Shown one piece after another: positions 34,432 to 43,212 of a DNA stretch of 64,000 nucleotides. The notes below the pieces were generated by a model. The model had not been told where the DNA came from, made no database searches, and saw only the letters and a list, made by a program, of their open reading frames with translations. The stretch's first letter is position 1. Each line of letters starts with the position of its first letter. The position numbers and the translations under genes are program-made. Origin of the DNA: Bacteroidetes oral taxon 274 str. F0058. Lineage in GTDB: Bacteria > Bacteroidota > Bacteroidia > Bacteroidales > Paludibacteraceae. Location of the stretch: positions 688,515 to 752,514 of the forward strand of contig GG774889.1 in the NCBI GenBank assembly GCA_000163695.1, in the 5' to 3' direction.

Positions 34432-35493
34432 TTATGTCGCCGATGTATCTTTTGCCTCTTTTATTTCTTTTATCTCCTTTTTGAGCTTCTTTATCTTGTG
34501 AGTGTCGGCAATGATGATAGACATCAATACAGACAGCGTCAGCGTACCAATGATTACTGCCAGCGATATCCACGAATGTGAGGCAAAAAACTCCTCTATA
34601 GGCGAAAAAGCACACAGCAACATCTTGACCCCGATAAAGAATAGGATAAAGCTCACGCCGTGTTTGAGGAAACGGAACATACCCATTATTCCTTTGAGGG
34701 CAAAAAACAACGATATAAGCCCCATCACGGCAAAGACATTGGAGGTAACCGCCAAGAAGTTCTCCTCCGACGCCGAGAGTATACCCGAACCTCCCTCTTT
34801 GATGACGCCTATGATGGCAGGTATGGAGTCTACCGCAAACAGTACGTCGGTAGAACCAATCACCAGAAACACGAGGAATACCATAGTGATGTGCAACTTA
34901 CCGTTTATACGTGCAAAAAAGTGACTCGCCTCGGTATCGGGGTCTACCGGAAATATCTTCGATGCCGCCTTGTAGAGGAAGTTGGACTTGGGGTCTACCT
35001 GGTCGTCTTCGCCTGCAAAAGCCATTTTGTATGCCGTCCATAGCAGTATCACCCCGAAGATGTAGATAATCCAATGAAACCGCTGCACTAAACCCATTCC
35101 CAGCAAGATAAACAATATCCTCAGCACAATGGATAACAATATGCCCAGATGCAGCAGACGCGGCTGATTCTTCTGGCTTACGCCCATCAGCGAAAATATC
35201 ATTATAAAAACAAACAGGTTATCGACCGATAGCGAATACTCTGTCAGATAGCCTGCCAAAAACTTGATACCCATCGTGTGGGCAGTATTGCCTGCTGTGT
35301 CGGGATTCTGTGGGAAAAAGAAAAACAACGATGCACCGAATAGCAGTGCTATCGAAATCCATATCCCCGTCCAACCCAGCGAAGCCTTTACGCTTACAGT
35401 ACCTTTCCTGTGGTCTGTAACATACATATCTATTATAAATACAGTTATAAAAATGGCTATAAATATCAGCCAGTACAATAACATCGTGCTCAT
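34432..35493 (-). CDS. TerC family integral membrane protein (Alx-like)
   Basis: The 353-residue protein has about nine membrane segments and the TerC acidic motifs: TEYSLSVDNLFVFIMIF, and ASTDVLFAVDSIPAI as seen in GSTDVLFAVDSIPAI. The family is linked to manganese export, pH response (Alx) or tellurium resistance in different bacteria. Manganese homeostasis is the most likely role, by family inference. No Mn riboswitch (yybP-ykoY) was recognised upstream. The C-terminus is a charged Lys/Glu-rich tail. It shares strand with oadB and pyrC but may have its own promoter. Confidence 0.9.
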   Translation of the reverse strand: MSTMLLYWLIFIAIFITVFIIDMYVTDHRKGTVSVKASLGWTGIWISIALLFGASLFFFFPQNPDTAGNTAHTMGIKFLAGYLTEYSLSVDNLFVFIMIFSLMGVSQKNQPRLLHLGILLSIVLRILFILLGMGLVQRFHWIIYIFGVILLWTAYKMAFAGEDDQVDPKSNFLYKAASKIFPVDPDTEASHFFARINGKLHITMVFLVFLVIGSTDVLFAVDSIPAIIGVIKEGGSGILSASEENFLAVTSNVFAVMGLISLFFALKGIMGMFRFLKHGVSFILFFIGVKMLLCAFSPIEEFFASHSWISLAVIIGTLTLSVLMSIIIADTHKIKKLKKEIKEIKEAKDTSAT

Positions 35494-35531
35494 ATATAGA
35501 TTAACTTATTACTATTATTATTGTTGTTATA

Positions 35532-36779
35532 TTATATTATTCTTCGACCATCGACGTAAGTCGCCTCTACTTTGCCGTATACCTCGTAGTTTTCGAACGG
35601 AGTCGCTTTGCCTTTCGACAAAAAGTCTCGAGGGTCTATTGTCCACTTTTTGCAGGGGTCTATTACCGTGATGTCTGCCGGCTGCCCTTCGGCAAGTCCA
35701 CCCTCGATACCGAAAATCTTACGGGGTGCTACGCTCATAAGGTCTATTAGTTTTTCCCACGATATTATACCTGTTTTCACGAAATATGTATGCAGTAGGG
35801 CAAAAGCCGTCTCAAGCCCCACGATACCGAATGCACTCAGAGCAAGCCCTCGCGATTTCTCTTCGTCGGAGTGCGGGGCGTGGTCTGTGGCGATGACGTC
35901 TATCGTACCGTCTTTGATACCCTCTATGAGAGCCTCTCTGTCGGCTTTCGAGCGTAGTGGCGGGTTCATCTTGAATCTGCCTTCTTCCCTCAGGTCGTCG
36001 TCGGTAAGTATAAGGTAGTGCGGTGCCGTCTCGCAGGTTACGTGTACTCCGTCCGCTTTGGCTCGGCGTATTATATCTACACTCTCTTTTGTAGATATGT
36101 GGCATACGTGGTACCGACAGCCCGTCTCTTTCGACAGTCGCACGTCGCGTTCTATTTGCTGCCACTCGCTCTGCGAGCAGATACCACGATGATTGTTATT
36201 CTTGCAATAGTCGCCGTCGTGTATGTATCCGCCTCGTACAAGTTCGTCTACTTCGCAGTGAGCCACTATTATACCGTCTATCATTGCAACCTGCCGCATA
36301 GCCTCCCGCATAAGTTCTTCGCTTTGGACACCACGTCCGTCGTCGGAAAATGCTATCGCCTGTCGTAGAGAGGCAAAGTCCACAAGCTCGCCGCCACCTT
36401 TCTGCCCCTTGGTAATGGTGGCAAGCGGGTAGATTTTTATTTTCGATGTTTTATCGATAATGTCTTTCTGTAGCAGCAAATGCTCTACACTGTCGGGTGC
36501 AGGGTTGAGGTTAGGCATCGTGCATACTGCCGTATATCCGCCTGCTGCCGCCGCCATACTGCCGCTGCCGATAGTCTCTTTGTAGCCGAAGCCCGGCTCT
36601 CTGAAATGCACGTGAACGTCCACTAAACCCGCAAGCAATATCTTGTCGGTGATGTCTATCGTCTCTTCGTTATCTTCGGGGAAGAGTTCACCTATCTTGG
36701 CTATTTTGCCGTCTGTCAACCGTACATCGGCTTTTCGGAAGCCGTCGCCGCTATTCAGAGTACCATTCTTGAACAACAT
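35532..36779 (-). CDS. pyrC: Dihydroorotase
   Basis: The 415-residue amidohydrolase cyclises carbamoyl aspartate to dihydroorotate in pyrimidine synthesis. The metal site is visible in DVHVHFREPG (two His), a His in IIVAHCEVDEL, CHISTKESVDII, and the Asp in ATDHAPHSDEEKSRG. GGYTAVCTMPNLNPAP is also conserved. It resembles the class I (long) dihydroorotases of Bacteroidota. A promoter-like element lies at 36808-36815. Confidence 0.95.
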   Translation of the reverse strand: MLFKNGTLNSGDGFRKADVRLTDGKIAKIGELFPEDNEETIDITDKILLAGLVDVHVHFREPGFGYKETIGSGSMAAAAGGYTAVCTMPNLNPAPDSVEHLLLQKDIIDKTSKIKIYPLATITKGQKGGGELVDFASLRQAIAFSDDGRGVQSEELMREAMRQVAMIDGIIVAHCEVDELVRGGYIHDGDYCKNNNHRGICSQSEWQQIERDVRLSKETGCRYHVCHISTKESVDIIRRAKADGVHVTCETAPHYLILTDDDLREEGRFKMNPPLRSKADREALIEGIKDGTIDVIATDHAPHSDEEKSRGLALSAFGIVGLETAFALLHTYFVKTGIISWEKLIDLMSVAPRKIFGIEGGLAEGQPADITVIDPCKKWTIDPRDFLSKGKATPFENYEVYGKVEATYVDGRRII

Positions 36780-36807
36780 AATTATTTCCGTTATAAAATT
36801 TGTGCTG

Positions 36808-36815
36808 CAAATGTA
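36808..36815 (-). promoter_or_regulatory. Bacteroidota -7 promoter element (TACATTTG) of dihydroorotase
   Basis: It matches TAnnTTTG on the minus strand, 29 bp before the ATG. Confidence 0.45.
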
Positions 36816-36910
36816 ATGATTTTTTGCCGATTGACGATTAATAAAAATTTATCGATAGATAATATCTATTTATGGAGTGTCGGCAATTAGAGGACAATTA
36901 TGAATTACGA

Positions 36911-36955
36911 ATTACGACCGGCAGTGCGAAGCAAATTTTGCGATTAAGCGAGGGC
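36911..36955 (+). repeat. Dispersed intergenic repeat, copy B
   Basis: It pairs with copy A at 32966-33011 (39 of 44 identical). The preceding aattacgaattac motif recurs inverted near 61620-61640. The rest of the 36.78-37.11 kb gap holds only two promoters. Confidence 0.7.
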
Positions 36956-37056
36956 AGGGCGTACAGACAAATTATGATTTGTCCCAACGACGGCAAACCC
37001 ACCGCCTCGAGTAAGCCCCTCTCCCCAAATCTCTCTCCCTCTGCAAATATTTTTAC

Positions 37057-37064
37057 TATCTTTG
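37057..37064 (+). promoter_or_regulatory. Bacteroidota -7 promoter element (TATCTTTG) of rsfS
   Basis: It is an exact TAnnTTTG match, 45 bp before the rsfS ATG. Confidence 0.55.
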
Positions 37065-37108
37065 CAGAAAATATTTTCCTATAATAAATAGACAAAAATT
37101 ATCTGTAA

Positions 37109-37468
37109 ATGAACAACGACGACCAGAAACTTATCGAAGCCATAGTAGCCGGTATGCAAGAGCAAAAAGCCCAAAACATAGCCATAGTGGATATGACCAA
37201 ATTGGACGCTCCTTGCTCTTATTTCGTAATATGCGAGGGCAATTCGTCACGTCAAGTAGAGTCTATTGCCGATACTATGAGCGACTATGTACGCAAAAGC
37301 ATAAAACAGAAACCGTTTGCATACGATGGCTACGACAATGCCGAATGGATAGCCATAGACTACGGCTCGGTGATAGTGCATATTTTTAGGCACGAGACAC
37401 GTCAGTTTTACGACATAGAGCATCTCTGGGACGATGCCGATATAGAGTACGTGCCCAATCAGGATTGA
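37109..37468 (+). CDS. rsfS: Ribosome silencing factor RsfS
   Basis: The 119-residue protein binds L14 on the 50S subunit and blocks subunit joining when nutrients are short. The family pattern is seen in VDMTKLDAPCSYFVICEGNS, EWIAIDYGSVIVHIF and FYDIEHLWDDA (the DxxxLW end). In many Bacteroidota ftsH follows; here a 262-bp gap and dapB follow. Confidence 0.94.
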   Translation: MNNDDQKLIEAIVAGMQEQKAQNIAIVDMTKLDAPCSYFVICEGNSSRQVESIADTMSDYVRKSIKQKPFAYDGYDNAEWIAIDYGSVIVHIFRHETRQFYDIEHLWDDADIEYVPNQD

Positions 37469-37730
37469 GTTTTATGATAAAAAAATAAAAAGATTATTTT
37501 TTTGTAATGTTTTTTTGTCCCTATCGCCGTGAGTACTGTGTTGACAATAATTAAGGCTAAGATGATACAAGAGATGATGCTTGAAGTAGGCTCTTAAAGA
37601 GACAGTCGGTCGATACAAAATAATATTGGAATGCAACCGATAAAACAGTGTCTGCTATCGATTTGTATACAATATTTGCCGTGTAGATAATTTTTTTTGA
37701 ACTAACGTATAAGACATAAAATATTTTGCA

Positions 37731-38453
37731 ATGAAAATAGCACTTATAGGATACGGAAAGATGGGCAAGATGCTCGAAGCGATGGCTATCGCCAGAGGGC
37801 ACGAGATAGTATCGATAATAGATGCCGACAATACGGACGATTTCGATAGCGAAGCTTTTCGCTCGGCTGAGGTGGCTCTCGAATTTACCACACCGCAGAC
37901 TGCCGTCGATAATATAAAACGCTCGTGGGCAGCCGACGTAAAAGTTGTATGCGGTACTACGGGGTGGACATCAGAGGCTCTGCCGCAGTTGACTAAAGCA
38001 ATAGAGACCAACGGCAAGACACTCTTTTGGGCGTCGAATTTCAGCCTCGGTGTAAATGTTTTTTGGGAGCTGAATAAGGCTATCGCCCGCTTACTCGGCA
38101 ACTTCGACCAATATAGCGTGTCGATAGAAGAGGTACACCATACGCAGAAAAAAGATGCCCCTTCGGGTACGGCTGTAACTCTGGCTGAGGCGATAACAGA
38201 CAATATGGATAGGTTACACGGTTGGACTCTCTTACCCTGCGAGGAGGCAGGTAAGATACCCATCGAAGCCATTCGCCGCGACGATGTCTGTGGGATACAC
38301 ACCGTCCGGTACGAGAGCGAAGAGGATGTTATCACTTTCTCGCACGAGGCTAAGTCTCGCAGGGGATTTGCCTTGGGAGCGGTTGTCGCAGCAGAGTTCC
38401 TTGCCGAGCGTACGGGATTCTATACGATGAAAGACTTGCTCGAATTCGCCTAA
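37731..38453 (+). CDS. dapB: 4-hydroxy-tetrahydrodipicolinate reductase
   Basis: The 240-residue enzyme reduces the dipicolinate intermediate to tetrahydrodipicolinate for lysine and diaminopimelate. It has the NAD(P) motif IALIGYGKMGKML, VVCGTTGW, and the substrate motif EVHHTQKKDAPSGTA with the catalytic His and Lys. FALGAVVAAEFL is the C-terminal signature. It is followed by a MerR gene 11 bp later, likely co-transcribed. Length is normal for the short Bacteroidota form. Confidence 0.96.
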   Translation: MKIALIGYGKMGKMLEAMAIARGHEIVSIIDADNTDDFDSEAFRSAEVALEFTTPQTAVDNIKRSWAADVKVVCGTTGWTSEALPQLTKAIETNGKTLFWASNFSLGVNVFWELNKAIARLLGNFDQYSVSIEEVHHTQKKDAPSGTAVTLAEAITDNMDRLHGWTLLPCEEAGKIPIEAIRRDDVCGIHTVRYESEEDVITFSHEAKSRRGFALGAVVAAEFLAERTGFYTMKDLLEFA

Positions 38454-38464
38454 TACCGACGTCT

Positions 38465-38815
38465 ATGGATAAGATGTATTATAAAATATCGGAAGTATCG
38501 CAGATGTTAGGCGAAACGTATGCGACACTGCGTTTCTGGGAGAGCGAGTTTGCCGACAGACTCCGGATACACAAGATCAAAGGGACACGATATTACAAAG
38601 ACGAAGATATAGAGACTATAAAAAACATACAATATCTTCTCCGCAAGGCAGGGTGTACGATAGAGGGAGCCAAAGCCAAACTTGCCAACGATACGCACAG
38701 AGTCGCTGCCCGCCGCGACGTATCGGAACGACTGCGGGCAGTACGCGACGAGTTACTTGCCATTCGTCGCGAAATAAACACGACATCCTTTACCGACGAT
38801 GTGATAATTGATTGA
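38465..38815 (+). CDS. MerR-family transcriptional regulator
   Basis: The 116-residue protein has a MerR winged helix at 1-70 (YYKISEVSQMLGETYATLRFWE, shown by YYKISEVSQML and TLRFWE; TRYYKDEDIETIKNI). A short helical tail follows, without a recognisable effector domain and without metal-binding cysteines beyond Cys62. It belongs to a common Bacteroidota group that often follows dapB or lepB genes. The effector is unknown. Confidence 0.85.
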   Translation: MDKMYYKISEVSQMLGETYATLRFWESEFADRLRIHKIKGTRYYKDEDIETIKNIQYLLRKAGCTIEGAKAKLANDTHRVAARRDVSERLRAVRDELLAIRREINTTSFTDDVIID

Positions 38816-38831
38816 GGAAAGGGGAAGAGAC

Positions 38832-38857
38832 GATAAAAGTTTTTTAAAACTTTTATC
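38832..38857. terminator. Bidirectional terminator between merR-like gene and lptD
   Basis: GATAAAAGTTTT and AAAACTTTTATC form a perfect 12-bp palindrome with a TT loop, between the convergent 3' ends. Confidence 0.7.
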
Positions 38858-38878
38858 CATCAATCAACGCTAAGAATC

Positions 38879-41695
38879 TTATTTTATCTCTATATTGTCT
38901 CTTTGGCGTTTGTCGTATTTGAGGTCTCGGAGCATAGAGGCGTTGGCTCCGATTGTTACCATAAACGATTTGTAGGCTCCTACGGGAGTAACCGACGCCG
39001 TCAGCGACCAGCAGTGCAGGTTGCGTTTGAGGTTTAGCGAGAGCGAGGTAATCTCCAGTTTTTTCAGTAGCGACACCGACGCCGAATAGCTTATCTGCCA
39101 GTTCGGAGTCGGATTGATATAGCCCGAAAGCCCCATTATACCGCCGTTGAAGTCTCGTTTGTAGTCCATCTTGGCGTAGTCGAACTCGTTGGTCCGCCCC
39201 CAACCGAACCCTACGTTAAACGACAGGCTCCACTGTACATCAGGCTTTTGGTAACCTTCGGCATCGTCTTTTACCTCTCTTACGGCGTTGCGTGTAGAGT
39301 CCGATTTGTTCTGCGACGGGTCGAGGTTGAAGTCGTCGGCGGGGTTATTGCTTCCGCTGTTATCGTCCGTATCGTTTTTCCCATTTTTGTTTTTGTCTTT
39401 ATCTTTTTTCTTGAAAGTAGCGTTGTTGAACGTATACGAGAAGTTGGTCGACGTACCCGTAAACCAAGGCAACTTACCGTGATTCCATCGGTATTGATTG
39501 ATACGTACGGGCTGTCCGTTTTTATTGAGACCGTACAGATAGGGTTCGAATGTTGTCGAGAGTGTTATGGAGTAGTTCTGGGTAATCTTGAACCTTACGC
39601 TTGCATTTATATTATCCATATTCAGCGAGTCTGCTATGAAGTTGTATCCCCCGCTGATATTGAAATTGTCTATCAGCGATATTTTTTTGTAAACAATATT
39701 ATCTGTCGTATCGGAGGCAGCTTTGTCTTTTACCTTCATCTCGAGGTTGTTGTCGAGGGCTATGCTTATACGTCCAGTCTTGCCTGTACCCGGTACTCCG
39801 TATTTGCCCGATGCGTATGGCGAATATTTCACCTCGTTGAAAGTCTTTTGTCCTGTTGTAGGGTCTATTATCTCTTGTGTGTAGGTTTTGTACATATTCC
39901 ACTGTGGCTCGGAGAAGTCGGGATTGTATGTAAAACTTACACTCGGTTTCAATACGTGGCGTATGTCACCTATTCCCAGAGCATTTTTTATAGCTTTTAT
40001 AGGCGAATAAAATCCATAAAACGTAGTCGATAGCGACAGTCCTGTGGAGAAGTCGTATGCACGATAAAATCCTCCAACCGTGTCGTAGTCAATGCGTTGA
40101 GCGGGGGTATTCCAGTGTTGGTCTATCTTGCGGAAATACCAGCGTTCGGTGTATGTAAACTGCGGATTGACGTTGATGTATTTGAGTACCGTCAGCGGCA
40201 GTTGTATTTTGGGCGAATGCAATATGCCGTTTTGCCACTCGCGTGCTATGTTGGAGTGCAGCACTTTGCTCTCTTTACCGCTGAACGAGTTGGAAAACTC
40301 CATCGAATACGAAAACGATAGCTTTTCGTAGAAACGCTCTTTGCCTACTCTGTTTTTTCTTTTCAGAGGATATATTGTGGATAAGTCCATTCTGATATTC
40401 GGCAGAGTAAGACTTATCGAAGAGTCGCGTACGCTTTGGCGGGCATTGGCATTTATCGAGAAGTTGATAGGGGCACTCGGCAGTCGTTGTGTGAAGTTTA
40501 TCGACGACGATGTCTCGGCTTGGCTCTGCTCGGCAGGGTTGTAGTTGAAGTCTATATTGTTTCTGTTGTATCCGCTTGTAAAAAAGTTGACCGACGCCGA
40601 AAAGGTAGAGAAAGCACTTGCCTTAGGGTCTTGGCGATGAGTCCAGTCTATGCGAAAGTCTTTGTTTTCTCTGTAATCGGGTAAATCCTTTTCGCCCCGT
40701 ACAGTGTTGTTGTACTGTATGTTTATATTGCCGTCGAAGGTATATCGCTTGCGGTATGTGCTTGCCAGACGCACTCCCCAAGAGCCTTTCGTGTATATGT
40801 CGCCTGTAAGGGCGAGGTCGAGGTAATCGCTTATGGCAAAATAGTATCCTCCGTTTTTCAGGAAGAAGCCCGCTATCATCTCGTCGCCGTACGAGGGCAT
40901 CAGTATCCCCGACGAATACCGCGAGGTGAAGGGGAAGAACCCGAAAGGTAGAGCCAGCGGCAGAGGTACGTCTTCGACTACCATATACGAAGGACCAGCT
41001 GCCACATATCCGCCGGGTTTTACACGTCCTTTGGTAAGATGCATATAAAAGTGCGGATGGTCTAAGTTATCGCAAGTGGTGTATTTGCCGCTTTTCATAT
41101 TCATAAAACCGTCGGCGGTTTTCTTTGTCTTATCGGCAATGATATACCCCTCGCCCTCTTGTGTCTTTGCCCCTCGTATATATCCTTTCTGGGTCTTGAA
41201 GTTGAAGTTCATCTCTTTGGCTTCGATTATTCGCCCCCCCTCTTTGAATAACACGGGTTTCCCTATTGGCTTGCCCAATGAGTCGGTCAGTTCTTGGGCG
41301 TGAAAGGTACTGCTATCCATCTTGACACTGATGAAGTCTGCCGTAATCTCTTTGTTAGAGCCATCTTTGTAGATTATTTTCCCCTCTTTGTGTAGGAAAG
41401 CGTCGCCGTTGCCATACAGTACTATCGAGTCGACGGAGGAGAAGTCTATCGGATGCTCGAACTGCTGTTTTCTCTGTGTTGTGCTTACTTTGGTTACAGC
41501 CGTAGTGTCTTTTGCATTACTGTCATTCGGCAGAGTTGTGCCGTTTATCTTGGCAGTATCGGGTTTTTGTACAATATCCGCCTGCTGTCCGATATAGTGG
41601 AAACGTGTTTCGGTAAAATTGGCAGCAACGACTTTGCCGAACAATACCAAACATACCGCAACAGCTAAAAATATTGTAAATATCCTATTATTCAA
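38879..41695 (-). CDS. lptD: LPS-assembly protein LptD, probable TTG start
   Basis: The protein has 938 residues from the TTG at 41695. A signal peptide (IFTIFLAVAVCLVLFGKVVA) leads to an OstA/LptA-like N-terminal domain (about 70-200, GDAFLHKEGKIIYKDGS) and a large beta-barrel region (CDNLDHPHFYMHLTKG, SRYSSGILMPSYGDE) that ends in aromatic strands. It inserts LPS in the outer leaflet. The frame is open further upstream to a TTG at 41743, but a -7 element covers 41731-41738. No in-frame ATG precedes the signal peptide, so TTG at 41695 is the best start. An acidic, Asn/Asp-rich insert (KDKDKNKNGKNDTDD) interrupts the barrel. Confidence 0.9.
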   Translation of the reverse strand: MNNRIFTIFLAVAVCLVLFGKVVAANFTETRFHYIGQQADIVQKPDTAKINGTTLPNDSNAKDTTAVTKVSTTQRKQQFEHPIDFSSVDSIVLYGNGDAFLHKEGKIIYKDGSNKEITADFISVKMDSSTFHAQELTDSLGKPIGKPVLFKEGGRIIEAKEMNFNFKTQKGYIRGAKTQEGEGYIIADKTKKTADGFMNMKSGKYTTCDNLDHPHFYMHLTKGRVKPGGYVAAGPSYMVVEDVPLPLALPFGFFPFTSRYSSGILMPSYGDEMIAGFFLKNGGYYFAISDYLDLALTGDIYTKGSWGVRLASTYRKRYTFDGNINIQYNNTVRGEKDLPDYRENKDFRIDWTHRQDPKASAFSTFSASVNFFTSGYNRNNIDFNYNPAEQSQAETSSSINFTQRLPSAPINFSINANARQSVRDSSISLTLPNIRMDLSTIYPLKRKNRVGKERFYEKLSFSYSMEFSNSFSGKESKVLHSNIAREWQNGILHSPKIQLPLTVLKYINVNPQFTYTERWYFRKIDQHWNTPAQRIDYDTVGGFYRAYDFSTGLSLSTTFYGFYSPIKAIKNALGIGDIRHVLKPSVSFTYNPDFSEPQWNMYKTYTQEIIDPTTGQKTFNEVKYSPYASGKYGVPGTGKTGRISIALDNNLEMKVKDKAASDTTDNIVYKKISLIDNFNISGGYNFIADSLNMDNINASVRFKITQNYSITLSTTFEPYLYGLNKNGQPVRINQYRWNHGKLPWFTGTSTNFSYTFNNATFKKKDKDKNKNGKNDTDDNSGSNNPADDFNLDPSQNKSDSTRNAVREVKDDAEGYQKPDVQWSLSFNVGFGWGRTNEFDYAKMDYKRDFNGGIMGLSGYINPTPNWQISYSASVSLLKKLEITSLSLNLKRNLHCWSLTASVTPVGAYKSFMVTIGANASMLRDLKYDKRQRDNIEIK

Positions 41696-41730
41696 CCTAT
41701 TATGCTTTTTACAGAGAAAAATAAAGTGTG

Positions 41731-41738
41731 CAAAGTTA
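41731..41738 (-). promoter_or_regulatory. Bacteroidota -7 promoter element (TAACTTTG) of lptD
   Basis: It is an exact TAnnTTTG match on the minus strand, 36 bp before the TTG start at 41695. Confidence 0.55.
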
Positions 41739-41875
41739 AGCAATTATACTGAATAAAAACACTGCCAAAGGTTTAAAAAGGACGAAAAAGAAATTGTTCT
41801 ATTTGATTTGAACACAACTTTCGGTATCGGTAATCGGATATGAGTTAACCGTTGGGTTGTATGTGGATTTATTCG

Positions 41876-41883
41876 TACCTTTG
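41876..41883 (+). promoter_or_regulatory. Bacteroidota -7 promoter element (TACCTTTG) before the immunity-like array
   Basis: It is an exact TAnnTTTG match, about 170 bp before the first array gene. It is the only clear promoter noticed for the array. Confidence 0.5.
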
Positions 41884-42053
41884 CCGAAAAAAATAAAATA
41901 ATCGTTACAGTGTTGATATATAGTCGTTTCCTTCGATATTTACCTAACGAAGAGATGTATCTTACACAAGAACCGGTGGGTTGGCGAGGAATGCCTCGCT
42001 TTGTATGATTGTTTATCAAATAAAAAAACACTCAAAGCTTCATTAAGAAGGCT
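41884..42053 (+). promoter_or_regulatory. Leader of the array with a hairpin and a 17-codon frame
   Basis: GCGAGG/CCTCGC form a perfect 6-bp stem with a 4-nt loop (41984-41999). It lies inside a short frame MYLTQEPVGWRGMPRFV (ATG at 41955). It could act as an attenuator or a weak terminator; there is no T-run. Confidence 0.3.
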
Positions 42054-42644
42054 ATGCGTATAAATAAATTTAAATATTTTACTTTCACATATTTCGATTG
42101 TTCATTAGAGAAAATAGAGGACATCGTTTTGAAAAAATGGGGAGATTGCAAGAAATATAAAATAACATACACTCCATTTAAATTCGACCTATACGAATCA
42201 AGTCCCCTTAAAGGAGGAGCACATTTCGAAAAGATATACTTTTTCGCCCCTAAATCTTGTGATGGTAAATGTGTTATGTTTTCGAACTATTCCGACGGAC
42301 TGAGTTCATTGGTTTATCAAATTACGTATAGTCTGAAAATAAAAGCATATAGTTTTAGAATCTGCACAGATGATTTTCCTGATGCAATCAATGCTTTTGG
42401 CTATATAGAGAACGGAACAGAGCGACGTACAGTCTATGCAATGAAAGATCCTAAATGGAAATTTTATTGTCAGGGAGAAGTTCAGCCATTTGAGGACGAA
42501 AAATTATATAGGGCAAGGACGATAAAACAAAAGTTAAATAAGGATATCCTTATTGCTTACTGTGTGAAATTAGGATTTGACATACGTGATGATGATTTTT
42601 GGGAAAGCAAACAATCTATATTGTTAGAGCGGTTGTCGTGGTGA
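42054..42644 (+). CDS. Hypothetical protein, immunity-like (array gene 1)
   Basis: The 196-residue cytoplasmic protein has no signal peptide or membrane segment. Features are FSNYSDGLSSLVYQ, then an aromatic stretch YAMKDPKWKFYCQGE and the C-terminal KLNKDILIAYCVKLG / DIRDDDFWES. The arrangement, composition and position beside SUKH genes suggest an immunity protein, but I cannot name a family. Codon use is AT-rich compared with lptD. It is first in an array of about ten same-strand genes. Confidence 0.7.
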   Translation: MRINKFKYFTFTYFDCSLEKIEDIVLKKWGDCKKYKITYTPFKFDLYESSPLKGGAHFEKIYFFAPKSCDGKCVMFSNYSDGLSSLVYQITYSLKIKAYSFRICTDDFPDAINAFGYIENGTERRTVYAMKDPKWKFYCQGEVQPFEDEKLYRARTIKQKLNKDILIAYCVKLGFDIRDDDFWESKQSILLERLSW

Positions 42645-42751
42645 TTAATCGAAATGTGAGCAGAACAAAACCATACAGCATTTTACGTAGGAGTATATGT
42701 AATTTATTATCTGCTTGTTATGAACTGAAAAAACATATAAATAAAGAAAAA

Positions 42752-43171
42752 ATGGATAGTAGCACGATTGAGAAAATAAACGATTTCTTTACGGCAAATC
42801 CTATTGCAAAGGGGATACCATCGAGTCGGGAAGAGATAATTAATGCGGAAAATGAGTTAGGGATTAAATTCGATAAGGATTATGTCTTCTTCTTACTCAA
42901 TTATGGCGGTTCTTTGATTAAAGAAAAAGAGATATACGGGCTTCGAAATTCCGAGATGATGGGAGACGACGATATTATTAATTTGACTAAAGTCTTTCGT
43001 GAAAATGAGAGTGAAAATAACGATTGGCTCATCATTGGTACGGACTACGCAGGTAATCCCGTTGGAATCGATAAAGACGGAAAGGTGTTAATGCTGGATT
43101 ATGATTTTGGCGGCTGTAATGTTCTCGGCGAATCTTTTGAGGATTATATCCTTAAGTCGCTCGATGACTGA
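42752..43171 (+). CDS. SUKH (SMI1/KNR4) family immunity-like protein (array gene 2)
   Basis: The 139-residue protein fits the SUKH fold: SREEIINAENELGIKF, DYVFFLLNYGGSLI, DWLIIGTDYAGNPVGID, GKVLMLDYDFGG and a final SFEDYILKSL. SUKH proteins neutralise nuclease and other toxins of polymorphic toxin systems (family knowledge). The start at 42752 is preferred; the frame is open to 42599, but that would overlap the preceding gene by 46 bp. No toxin gene is adjacent. Confidence 0.85.
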   Translation: MDSSTIEKINDFFTANPIAKGIPSSREEIINAENELGIKFDKDYVFFLLNYGGSLIKEKEIYGLRNSEMMGDDDIINLTKVFRENESENNDWLIIGTDYAGNPVGIDKDGKVLMLDYDFGGCNVLGESFEDYILKSLDD

Positions 43172-43212
43172 GCAATCCGATATGAAGATACAGAAATATA
43201 AATTTTAATTGT

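Noticed and set aside
35494..35531. Manganese riboswitch before terC
   Set aside because: The gap is too short and no yybP-ykoY-like structure is seen.
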